Positions 24,801-36,800 of a DNA stretch of 64,000 nt are shown in pieces. The position numbers were made by a program, and so were the translations under genes. Origin of the DNA: Emiliania huxleyi CCMP1516 (taxonomy: Eukaryota; Haptophyta; Isochrysidales; Noelaerhabdaceae); contig NW_005202176.1 of assembly GCF_000372725.1 (NCBI RefSeq), forward strand, positions 406,044-470,043, given 5' to 3'. Each line of letters begins with the position of its first letter. Position 1 is the first letter of the stretch. The notes under the pieces are model-generated. The model saw only the letters and a program-made list of their open reading frames with translations. It had not been told where the DNA came from and made no database searches.

Positions 24801-27800
24801 GCCCTCTCGTCGAAGGTGTGGCACTTGCCTCGAGGCGATGTCATGCCCGCGATCGCGAACGCCTGGTGGACGTCGGTCACGAGCATCACGTTGACCGCCA
24901 GGACCACCGCCTCGCGGCACTCGCCGAGCTGCAGAGTGCCGCACGCCAGATTGGTGGCCGTCAGCCCTGCGGAGCAGGCGGTGTCGACTTGCGTGCAAGG
25001 TCCCTGCATGCCAAGCGCGAAGGAGAGCCTCCCAGCTGCTACGGACTGGCTGCTGCCGGTGGCAGCGTAGACGGAGCGCCACGCGTCCGACTGGAGGAGC
25101 ACCCTCGAGAAGTCTTGGCACGAGAGCGCCAGGAAGACTCCGGTCTCCCGGCCCAGGAGCGAGGCGCGCAGAAGCCCTGCGGCGTGCAAAGCCGCGTAGC
25201 CGTGCTCGAGGCACAGGCGCTGCTGTGGGTCCATGGCAAACGCCTCGCTCTTCGAGACAGAGAAGGCGGATGCGTCGAAGAGGTCAGCCTGGCGGAGGAA
25301 AGCTCCGTACCTCATCCGGCTGCACACCACATCGTCCAGTCCGCCAGCGACCGCGTCGGCGACAGCGCTTCCCACGTCCCACCGTTCCAGCGGGACCTCG
25401 GCAGCGACGTCTCCGCAAGAAGCAAGGACCAGTGAAAATGTGTGCTGCGTAGCAACGCCCGCCGGTAGGCGAACGCTGCTCCCGACCAGCGTCTGTGATG
25501 ACGAGGTCATCACTGGCGGCGCGAGGCCCAACTCAGAGCCCGGGTTCTCCTCCGGCGCCTGCACCAGCGCAGAGATGGCGCGGACGGTCGGCGCGTCGAA
25601 AATGAAAGTCGACGGCAGCTCCAACCCATCGCCGGCTGCGCGCTGCAGCTGGTTGCGCAGCTCGACGGCGCCGAGTGAGTCCAAGCCCGCTTCCATGAGA
25701 GGCTTGTCCGGGTCGAGCTCAGCCCCCGCGACTCCCTGCGCAATTCGCAGTACTTGCTCCATCGGAAGCTGGTTGGTCAAGGTCGAGCTTGCACCACGAG
25801 CGGTGGCGGCGGGCTTGAACCTGTCAAGCAGCAGTGGGACGGCGGGTAGAGACTCCAAGAACCGATCCCAATCGGTGAGAAACAGCGCAAACACGGCCGG
25901 CTCGCGAGCGCTGAGCGCCGCGACCAGACCGGCCGCCCCCTCCTGCAAGCTGATCTGCCGTAGGCCAGACGCCTGTAAGCGTGCACTCACCGCGCTGCCC
26001 GCCGCCATACCCACGTCCGCCCACGGGCCCCACTGCACGCTCGACGCCGCCAGCCCGTCGCCGCGCCGCCGAGCCGACAGCGCGTCGAGGCAGCAGTTGG
26101 CCGCGCTGTAGTTCGACTGGCCCGCGCCAAACAGGGCAGCCATCGACGAGAAGAGCACGAACGAGTCGAGCGGCGCAGCGGCGCACGCGCTCTGCAGGCA
26201 CCACGCGCCGCCCGCCTTGGGCGCGTACACGCGGCGCAGCGACGCCGCCGTCTGCGAGCGCAGCAGCCCGTCCGACAGCACGCCCGCCGCGTGCCACACG
26301 CCGCGCCAATCCCGCACGCCCACGAGACGGCGCACGTCGGCAGGCTCCGACGCGTCGCAGCGAGCCGCGAGCAAGGCACACGAGGCCACCGACCCCGCCG
26401 ATGTGTCCGCCTGCGCCGCGCCCACTCGCCCGCTGCGCGAGGAGAGCACCACCGCCGACGCGCCTCGGCCGACCAGCCAGCCCGCGGTCACAAAAGCCAG
26501 GCCCCCGCTCCCGCCCGTCACGATGTGCGACCCGTGCGCGCTCTGCTCGAGGAAGGCCACGCGGAGCACCACCTTCCCGGAGTTTGAGCCGCTCTGCAGG
26601 TACCGGAACGCCGCGACCGCCTCGCTCTCCAGGTCGAAGAGCTCCAGCGGCAGCCCGTGCAACACGAGCCGCCGGGCCCGCGCCGCCAGCTGGCGCAGCG
26701 CATGTTGGGTCCACTCCGGAGCGTGCTCCATCGTCGCGTCGAGCGCAAGCACCTCGTAGCGCAGATGCGCCGCCGACGACCACGCCCGCGCCGACGACCA
26801 CACGCCGCGCTTGCCGATCTCGGCGAAGGTGCCGCCCTCGCGAGCCAGCGCCACCGAACAGGCGATGAAGTCGCCGGAGAGGCTGTTGAGCACGCAATCC
26901 AACCGCCGCGAGCGCAAGGCCGCCAAGCCCGAAGCGTACGCGCCGCCGTCGCGCGAGCTGCCCATCCCCCCCTCCAGGCCCAGTGCGCGCAGAACGCGGT
27001 GCTTGCGTGGCCGCCCCGCGGTCGTGCCAGTCGCTAGCCGAAGCCAGTGGCTGTACTCCACAGCCGCAAAGCCAACTCCGCCCGCGCCCGCATGCACGAG
27101 CAGCCGGTGCCGGGCCAGCGGACGCGAGCCGCAAAACGCGGCATGCACCGTGCTCCACACCGTCGGCAGAGTGCACGCCGAGGCGGGCGACAGCTCCGCC
27201 GGCCGCGCCGCCAGCAGCCGCACGTCAGCGCGGGCGAGCGAGGCAAGCGCCGCCACCGCGTGGCCAAGCACACACCCGCCAACCGCCAGCTCCGCCCCCG
27301 CCGCCGCGCCGAGAGCCGCCACGCGCGCCGCACAATCCGAGCCGGGCGCACCCGGGTCGCCGGGGTACGCACCCAGCACGTTGAGCACGTCGCGAAAGTT
27401 GAGGCCGACGCACCACACCCGCAACGAAGCCTCGCCGTCCGCCGCTACGCCGCTCCCGACCGGCTGCGGCACCACGCGCAAACTCGTCAGCGAGCCCCGC
27501 GCGTCAAAGCGAAGCGCGATGGGGCACGAAAGCGAGCACGCCGCAGCGACGAGCCGAGGCGCGAGAGCGACGTCGCCCACGAGGCGCAGCTCCGGCTCGG
27601 CCAAGCCCTGGAGGGCCAGCGCCGCCGCCGCCGGCTCCACGAGGGACACCGCCGCCGCGCCAGAGAGCGCAAGACAACCGAGCGGCGCCGATGGCGCCTC
27701 GCTCCGCGCCGACCGCGCGAGTCCCAGCAAGCCGGGCTGGTGCTCGTGGCTGTCCCGCGAGCGAGCGCCGCAAGCCCGCACCAGCCACAGAGGCACTTGG

Positions 27801-30800
27801 AGAGAGCCACCCGCCAGCTGTGAGCGCACCACGCCCAGCGCCGCCTCAAGCGCCCCGACCGGCTCGGCTGCCGCGCTCGTGCCCGCGATGCCACTGGGCG
27901 CCAACACCAAAGAGTCCGTCTGCCGCCCGCCGGTGACCTCGGCCGCCGGCCAGCGCCGCAGCCGCGGCCGGCACCTCCCGAGCACCAGCGCGCCACCGTC
28001 AGCGCCGCCAGCAGAGATAGGGAGAGCCGCCCCACCGGCCGGCCGCCACGCCGTAGTGTACAAATGCCGCTCGCGATCCGACGCAGCCGACTCCGCAATC
28101 GCGCGGCTCTCAAAGCCGCTCAGCCGCACCGCTGGCGCGCTGCCACACGCCGCGCCCGCGAGCCAGACGCTGACCAAGCTCCCGCTCTCCCGAGCAGCGA
28201 CCGACCAGAGCCGCCCCGAGGCCTGTTGCAGAGCGGCTGCGCCCACGGCGAACGGCAGCCGAGTGCAGCCGGGGCGGGTCTCGGAGACCAGCTGCGTGAG
28301 CTGCAACGCGCCGTCCAGGTCGGCCGGGTGCAGCTGCGTGCCAGACAGCCTGGAGCGCTTGTGCAGCCGTGCCGTCGCTGCGCCGGCCGTGGACAAGCGC
28401 GCCGCAGCGAGCGTGCGGTACTCCGGGCCGTACTCAAGCCGCATCGAGCGCGAGTGGGCGTAAAGCCGGCCGACACCCGCCGCGCATGTGCAAGCGCTGG
28501 CGACGGACGGCAGGTCGAGCGGCGCGCTCGGCGACGCGAGCGGACACGACGCGCCGGCGCAGTGCGCCGTGTGATCTGTCGGCTCCTCGCCGACGCCGCT
28601 GATCTCGAACCGGCCTGCGGCCGTGTCGACCTCACAGCTCACGCGCGCCGCCGAGCCGTCGAGCACGAGCGGCTTCAGAAAGAAGACGCGCCGCAGCGCA
28701 GCGCCTGCTGACGGCACGCTGCCGTGGGCGGCTGCGCTGGCCGCCCGCGCCATCTCCAGATATGCCGCCGCGGGAAAGACGACCTGGCCGTCGACGATGT
28801 GGTCGGAGACCAACGCCGCCAGCCGACCGACCGCCGGGCTCCACGCAGTCGTCAAGCTGCCGGCGCTCGACACGTGGGCGCGCAGCGGGTGGCAGCCCGC
28901 CCACGGCTCGAAGCGACGGCGCTGCATCACAAGCGGCACGGCGCCCGACCGAAGCCGAGGACCCGACGTCCGCCGCTCGGCGTCGACCACACACGACGCG
29001 ATCGTCCCGCTGTAGCCGAAGGAGCTCACCGCCCCTGTCGCCGCCGCGCCACCGCCCACCTGGAGGAAAGGCGAGTGCTGCGACGGGAGCGACGCGGTCG
29101 GCGCGCCCTCAAAGACCGCCGCAATGTGCGGGTTGACCGTGCGTAGCTGCGCGTTCGGCGACGCGACGCCGCCGCCAAGACCGACGGCCAGCCGCAGCAG
29201 CCCGGAGCCGCCCGCCGCCGGCTCGCCGTGGCCGGCGTTGGCCTTGACGCTCCCGGTGGGCAACGCGCACTCGTCGCCGAGGTACGTCAGCACCGCCGCG
29301 GCGAGCGAGCGCATCTCGATCGGGTCGCCCAGCGCCGTGCCCGTGCCGTGCGCCTCCCACATCGACAGGTCCTCGCACGGCAGGGCCGCGTCCACCAGAG
29401 TCGCGTCGAGCAGCGCGTGCTGGGCTCGCCCGTTCGGCGCGGTCAGGCTCGCGCTCTTCCCGTCCTGCCGCACGCAGCCGCCTCGCACCGCGAGCGTGCA
29501 CGCCTCCACGCCCGTCGTGCGCAGCGTGAGCGCGCAGCACGCCTCGCCGCGCGCGTAGCCGTCGGCCCGAGCGTCGAAGGTGTGGCACCGGCCGCGCGCT
29601 GACAGCATGCCAGCCACAGCGAAGCTCGTGCCCAAGTTCGGCAGCAGCATCAAGCTGACGCCCGCTACGAGGCTGCCGATGCTCTCGCGCAGCTGCGTCG
29701 CCCGCAAGCCGGCGTGGCACGCCACCAGCGCGGCGGAGCACGCCGTGTCGTACGAGACGCACGGGCCCTGCAGGCCGAGCACGTAGGAAAGCCGGCCTGA
29801 AGCGATCGAGTGCGCGCTCCCCGTCGCGGCGTACACGCTCCCGCCCGCCGGCGACGCGTTCATCAGCAAATTGAAGTCCACGCTCGCGATCGCCACAAAG
29901 ACGCCGAACGCCGTGTCCGCCAGGGCCGCCCGCTCGAGGCCTGCGCCACGCAGCGACTCGTAGCCCCGCTCGAGCAGCAACCGCTGCTGCGGGTCCATCG
30001 ACTGCGCCTCGGCGCTCGACACGCCGAAACGCGCGTGGTCAAACAGCTCCGCGCCGTGGACAAACGCGCCGTGCCGCACGCGCCTCGCCACCTCGCCGTC
30101 GGAGGGGCTCGGCGCCTCAAGCGTCCAACGCTCGACGGGCACCTCCGACACGAGGTTGGCGGCGCACGCCCCAACGCGGCTCAGCGACGCCGCAGATGCG
30201 ACACCCGACGGCAGCACCATCTGCAGCCCGCCCGCGCGCACCGAGTCGCGTGAGAAGCGAGAGGCCTCCACGCTACCGCCGACCGCCGACCGACGAGACG
30301 CCGCCGCCGCCGTCGCCTCGCCGCCGAGAGCAGCCGAGGCAAAGAAGGCAGCGAGCTGGCGCGCCGTCGGGTGGTCGAAAACCAGTGTGCTTGGCAGAGA
30401 GAGCGAGTCGCCCGCCGCGGCATGCAGCTGGTTGCGCAGCTCGACGGCGCCGAGCGAGTCGACGCCCGCGTCCATCAGCGGCACGTCCGCGTCGAGCCCG
30501 CCTCCCGCGATTTGGCGAGCGATCTCCAGGACAAGGTCGAGGTCAACCGTGCTCTTGCCTGCAGACCCGCCGGCAGCGACGGCGGCCTTCGGCGCGGCGG
30601 AGCCACCCGAGGCCGCCAGCGACGACAGCAGCGGTGGCGTCGTGCCCATCGTCCGCACAAGCCGACGCCAGTCGACCACCAACAAGGCCAAGACTGGAGG
30701 CGCCTGCGGCACCGCGGCAGCCGCCAGTGCCGCCCGGCCCTGAGCGGCCGTGATCAAGCCGACCCCCGTCGCCTGCAGCCGACCGCCCACCGCGCCGCCC

Positions 30801-33800
30801 GCCGCCATACCCACGTCCGCCCACGGGCCCCACTGCACGCTCGACGCCGCCAGCCCGTCGCCGCGCCGCCGAGCCGACAGCGCGTCGAGGCAGCAGTTGG
30901 CCGCGCTGTAGTTCGACTGGCCCGCGCCAAACAGGGCAGCCATCGACGAGAAGAGCACGAACGAGTCGAGCGGCGCAGCGGCGCACGCGCTCTGCAGGCA
31001 CCACGCGCCGCCCGCCTTGGGCGCGTACACGCGGCGCAGCGACGCTGCCGTCTGCGAGCGCAGCAGCCCGTCCGACAGCACGCCCGCCGCGTGCCACACG
31101 CCGCGCCACTCCCGCACGCCCACGAGACGGCGCACGTCGGCGGGCTCCGACGCGTCGCAGCGAGCCGCGAGCAAGGCACACGAGGCCACCGACCCCGCCG
31201 ATGTGTCCGCCTGCGCCGCGCCCACTCGCCCGCTGCGCGAGGAGAGCACCACCGCCGACGCGCCTCGGCCGACCAGCCAGCCCGCGGTCACAAAAGCCAG
31301 GCCCCCGCTCCCGCCCGTCACGATGTGCGACCCGTGCGCGCTCTGCTCGAGGAAGGCCACGCGGAGCACCACCTTCCCGGAGTTTGAGCCGCTCTGCAGG
31401 TACCGGAACGCCGCGACCGCCTCGCTCTCCAGGTCGAAGAGCTCCAGCGGCAGCCCGTGCAACACGAGCCGCCGGGCCCGCGCCGCCAGCTGGCGCAGCG
31501 CATGTTGGGTCCACTCCGGAGCGTGCTCCATCGTCGCGTCGAGCGCAAGCACCTCGTAGCGCAGATGCGCCGCCGACGACCACGCCCGCGCCGACGACCA
31601 CACGCCGCGCTTGCCGATCTCGGCGAAGGTGCCGCCCTCGCGAGCCAGCGCCACCGAACAGGCGATGAAGTCGCCGGAGAGGCTGTTGAGCACGCAGTCC
31701 AACCGCCGCGAGCGCAAGGCCGCCAAGCCCGAAGCGTACGCGCCGCCGTCGCGCGAGCTGCCCATCCCCCCCTCCAGGCCCAATGCGCGCAGAACGCGGT
31801 GCTTGCGTGGCCGCCCCGCGGTCGTGCCAGTCGCTAGCCGAAGCCAGTGGCTGTACTCCACAGCCGCAAGGCCAACTCCGCCCGCGCCCGCATGCACGAG
31901 CAGCCGGTGCCGGGCCAGCGGACGCGAGCCGCAAAACGCGGCATGCACCGTGCTCCACACCGTCGGCAGAGTGCACGCCGAGGCGGGCGACAGCTCCGCC
32001 GGCCGCGCCGCCAGCAGCCGCACGTCAGCGCGGGCGAGCGAGGCAAGCGCCGCCACCGCGTGGCCAAGCACACACCCGCCAACCGCCAGCTCCGCCCCCG
32101 CCGCCGCGCCGAGAGCCGCCACGCGCGCCGCACAATCCGAGCCGGGCGCACCCGGGTCGCCGGGGTACGCACCCAGCACGTTGAGCACGTCGCGAAAGTT
32201 GAGGCCGACGCACCACACCCGCAACGAAGCCTCGTCGTCCGCGGCAACGCTTTTGTTGAGCGGCTGCGGCACCACGCGCAAACTCGTCAGCGAGCCCCGC
32301 GCGTCAAAGCGAAGCGCGATGGGGCACGAAAGCGAGCACGCCGCAGCGACGAGCCGAGGCGCGAGAGCGACGTCGCCCACGAGGCGCAGCTCCGGCTCGG
32401 CCAAGCCCTGGAGGGCCAGCGCCGCCGCCGCCGGCTCCACGAGGGACACCGCCGCCGCGCCAGAGAGCGCAAGACAACCGAGCGGCGCCGATGGCGCCTC
32501 GCTCCGCGCCGACCGCGCGAGTCCCAGCAAGCCGGGCTGGTGCTCGTGGCTGTCCCGCGAGCGAGCGCCGCAAGCCCGCACCAGCCACAGAGGCACTTGG
32601 AGAGAGCCACCCGCCAGCTGTGAGCGCACCACGCCCAGCGCCGCCTCAAGCGCCCCGACCGGCTCGGCTGCCGCGCTCGTGCCCGCGATGCCACTGGGCG
32701 CCAACACCAAAGAGTCCGTCTGCCGCCCGCCGGTGACCTCGGCCGCCGGCGAGCGCCGCAGCCGCGGCCGGCACCTCCCGAGCACCAGCGCGCCACCGTC
32801 AGCGCCGCCAGCAGAGATAGGGAGAGCCGCCCCGCCGGCCGGCCGCCACGCCGTAGTGTACAAATGCCGCTCGCGATCCGACGCAGCCGACTCCGCAATC
32901 GCGCGGCTCTCAAAGCCGCTCAGCCGCACCGCTGGCGCGCTGCCACACGCCGCGCCCGCGAGCCAGACGCTGACCAAGCTCCCGCTCTCCCGAGCAGCGA
33001 CCGACCAGAGCCGCCCCGACGCCTGTTGCAGAGCGGCTGCGCCCACGGCGAACGGCAGCCGAGTGCAGCCGGGGCGGGTCTCGGAGACCAGCTGCGTGAG
33101 CTGCAACGCGCCGTCCAGGTCGGCCGGGTGCAGCTGCGTGCCAGACAGCCTGGAGCGCTTGTGCAGCCGTGCCGTCGCTGCGCCGGCCGTGGACAAGCGC
33201 GCCGCAGCGAGCGTGCGGTACTCCGGGCCGTACTCAAGCCGCATCGAGCGCGAGTGGGCGTAAAGCCGGCCGACACCCGCCGCGCATGTGCAAGCGCTGG
33301 CGACGGACGGCAGGTCGAGCGGCGCGCTCGGCGAAGCGAGCGGACACGACGCGCCGGCGCAGTGCGCCGTGTGATCTGTCGGCTCCTCGCCGACGCCGCT
33401 GATCTCGAACCGGCCTGCGGCCGTGTCGACCTCACAGCTCACGCGCGCCGCCGAGCCGTCGAGCACGAGCGGCTTCAGAAAGAAGACGCGCCGCAGCGCA
33501 GCGCCTGCTGACGGCACGCTGCCGTGGGCGGCTGCGCTGGCCGCCCGCGCCATCTCCAGATATGCCGCCGCGGGAAAGACGACCTGGCCGTCGACGATGT
33601 GGTCGGAGACCAACGCCGCCAGCCGACCGACCGCCGGGCTCCACGCAATCGTCAAGCTGCCGGCGCTCGACACGTGGGCGCGCAGCGGGTGGCAGCCCGC
33701 CCACGGCTCGAAGCGACGGCGCTGCATCACAAGCGGCACGGCGCCCGACCGAAGCCGAGGACGCGACGTCCGCCGCTCGGCGTCGACCACGCACGACGCG

Positions 33801-36800
33801 ATCGTCCCGCTGTAGCCGAAGGAGCTCACCGCCCCTGTCGCCGCCGCGCCACCGCCCACCTGGAGGAAAGGCGAGTGCTGCGACGGGAGCGACGCGGTCG
33901 GCGAGCCCTCAAAGACCGCCGCAATGTGCGGGTTGACCGTGCGTAGCTGCGCGTTCGGCGACGCGACGCCGCCGCCAAGACCGACGGCCAGCCGCAGCAG
34001 CCCGGAGCCGCCCGCCGCCGGCTCGCCGTGGCCGGCGTTGGCCTTGACGCTCCCGGTGGGCAACGCGCACTCGTCGCCGAGGTACGTCAGCACCGCCGCG
34101 GCGAGCGAGCGCATCTCGATCGGGTCGCCCAGCGCCGTGCCCGTGCCGTGCGCCTCCCACATCGACAGGTCCTCGCACGGCAGGGCCGCGTCCACCAGAC
34201 TCGCGTCGAGCAGCGCGTGCTGGGCTCGCCCGTTCGGCGCGGTCAGGCTCGCGCTCTTCCCGTCTTGCCGCACGCAGCCGCCTCGCACCGCGAGCGTGCA
34301 CGCCTCCACGCCCGTCGTGCGCAGCGTGAGCGCGCAGCACGCCTCGCCGCGCGCGTAGCCGTCGGCCCGAGCGTCGAAGGTGTGGCACCGGCCGCGCGCT
34401 GACAGCATGCCAGCCACAGCGAAGCACGTGCCCAAGTTCGGCAGCAGCATCAAGCTGACACCCGCTACGAGGCTGCCGATGCTCTCGCGCAGCTGCGTCG
34501 CCCGCAAGCCGGCGTGGCACGCCACCAGCGCGGCGGAGCACGCCGTGTCGTACGAGACGCACGGGCCCTGCAGGCCGAGCACGTAGGAAAGCCGGCCTGA
34601 AGCGATCGAGTGCGCGCTCCCCGTCGCGGCGTACACGCTCCCGCCCGCCGGCGACGCGTTCATCAGCAAATTGAAGTCCACGCTCGCGATCGCCACAAAG
34701 ACGCCGAACGCCGTGTCCGCCAGGGCCGCCCGCTCGAGGCCTGCGCCGCGCAGCGACTCGTAGCCCCGCTCGAGCAGCAACCGCTGCTGCGGGTCCATCG
34801 ACTGCGCCTCGGCGCTCGACACGCCGAAACGCGCGTGGTCAAACAGCTCCGCGCCGTGGACAAACGCGCCGTGCCGCACGCGCCTCGCCACCTCGCCGTC
34901 GGAGGGGCTCGGCGCCTCAAGCGTCCAACGCTCGACGGGCACCTCCGACACGAGGTTGGCGGCGCACGCCCCAACGCGGCTCAGCGACGCCGCAGATGCG
35001 ACACCCGACGGCAGCACCATCTGCAGCCCGCCCGCGCGCACCGAGTCGCGTGAGAAGCGAGAGGCCTCCACGCTACCGCCGACCGCCGACCGACGAGACG
35101 CCGCCGCCGCCGTCGCCTCGCCGCCGAGAGCAGCCGAGGCAAAGAAGGCAGCGAGCTGGCGCGCCGTCGGGTGGTCGAAAACCAGTGTGCTTGGCAGAGA
35201 GAGCGAGTCGCCCGCCGCGGCATGCAGCTGGTTGCGCAGCTCGACGGCGCCGAGCGAGTCGACGCCCGCGTCCATCAGCGGCACGTCCGCGTCGAGCCCG
35301 CCTCCCGCGATTTGGCGAGCGATCTCCAGGACAAGGTCGAGGTCAACCGTGCTCTTGCCTGCAGACCCGCCGGCAGCGACGGCGGCCTTCGGCGCGGCGG
35401 AGCCACTCGAGGCCGCCAGCGACGACAGCAGCGGTGGCGTCGTGCCCATCGTCCGCACAAGCCGACGCCAGTCGACCACCAACAAGGCCAAGACTGGAGG
35501 CGCCTGCGGCACCGCGGCAGCCGCCAGTGCCGCCCGGCCCTGAGCGGCCGTGATCAAGCCGACCCCCGTCGCCTGCAGCCGACCGCCCACCGCGCCGCCC
35601 GCCGCCATACCCACGTCCGCCCACGGGCCCCACTGCACGCTCGACGCCGCCAGCCCGTCGCCGCGCCGCCGAGCCGACAGCGCGTCGAGGCAGCAGTTGG
35701 CCGCGCTGTAGTTCGACTGGCCCGCGCCAAACAGGGCAGCCATCGACGAGAAGAGCACGAACGAGTCGAGCGGCGCAGCGGCGCACGCGCTCTGCAGGCA
35801 CCACGCGCCGCCCGCCTTGGGCGCGTACACGCGGCGCAGCGACGCCGCCGTCTGCGAGCGCAGCAGCCCGTCCGACAGCACGCCCGCCGCGTGCCACACG
35901 CCGCGCCACTCCCGCACGCCCACGAGACGGCGCACGTCGGCAGGCTCCGACGCGTCGCAGCGAGCCGCGAGCAAGGCACACGAGGCCACCGACCCCGCCG
36001 ATGTGTCCGCCTGCGCCGCGCCCACTCGCCCGCTGCGCGAGGAGAGCACCACCGCCGACGCGCCTCGGCCGACCAGCCAGCCCGCGGTCACAAAAGCCAG
36101 GCCCCCGCTCCCGCCCGTCACGATGTGCGACCCGTGCGCGCTCTGCTCGAGGAAGGCCACGCGGAGCACCACCTTCCCGGAGTTTGAGCCGCTCTGCAGG
36201 TACCGGAACGCCGCGACCGCCTCGCTCTCCAGGTCGAAGAGCTCCAGCGGCAGCCCGTGCAACACGAGCCGCCGGGCCCGCGCCGCCAGCTGGCGCAGCG
36301 CATGTTGGGTCCACTCCGGAGCGTGCTCCATCGTCGCGTCGAGCGCAAGCACCTCGTAGCGCAGATGCGCCGCCGACGACCACGCCCGCGCCGACGACCA
36401 CACGCCGCGCTTGCCGATCTCGGCGAAGGTGCCGCCCTCGCGAGCCAGCGCCACCGAACAGGCGATGAAGTCGCCGGAGAGGCTGTTGAGCACGCAGTCC
36501 AACCGCCGCGAGCGCAAGGCCGCCAAGCCCGAAGCGTACGCGCCGCCGTCGCGCGAGCTGCCCATCCCCCCCTCCAGGCCCAATGCGCGCAGAACGCGGT
36601 GCTTGCGTGGCCGCCCCGCGGTCGTGCCAGTCGCTAGCCGAAGCCAGTGGCTGTACTCCACAGCCGCAAGGCCAACTCCGCCCGCGCCCGCATGCACGAG
36701 CAGCCGGTGCCGGGCCAGCGGACGCGAGCCGCAAAACGCGGCATGCACCGTGCTCCACACCGTCGGCAGAGTGCACGCCGAGGCGGGCGACAGCTCCGCC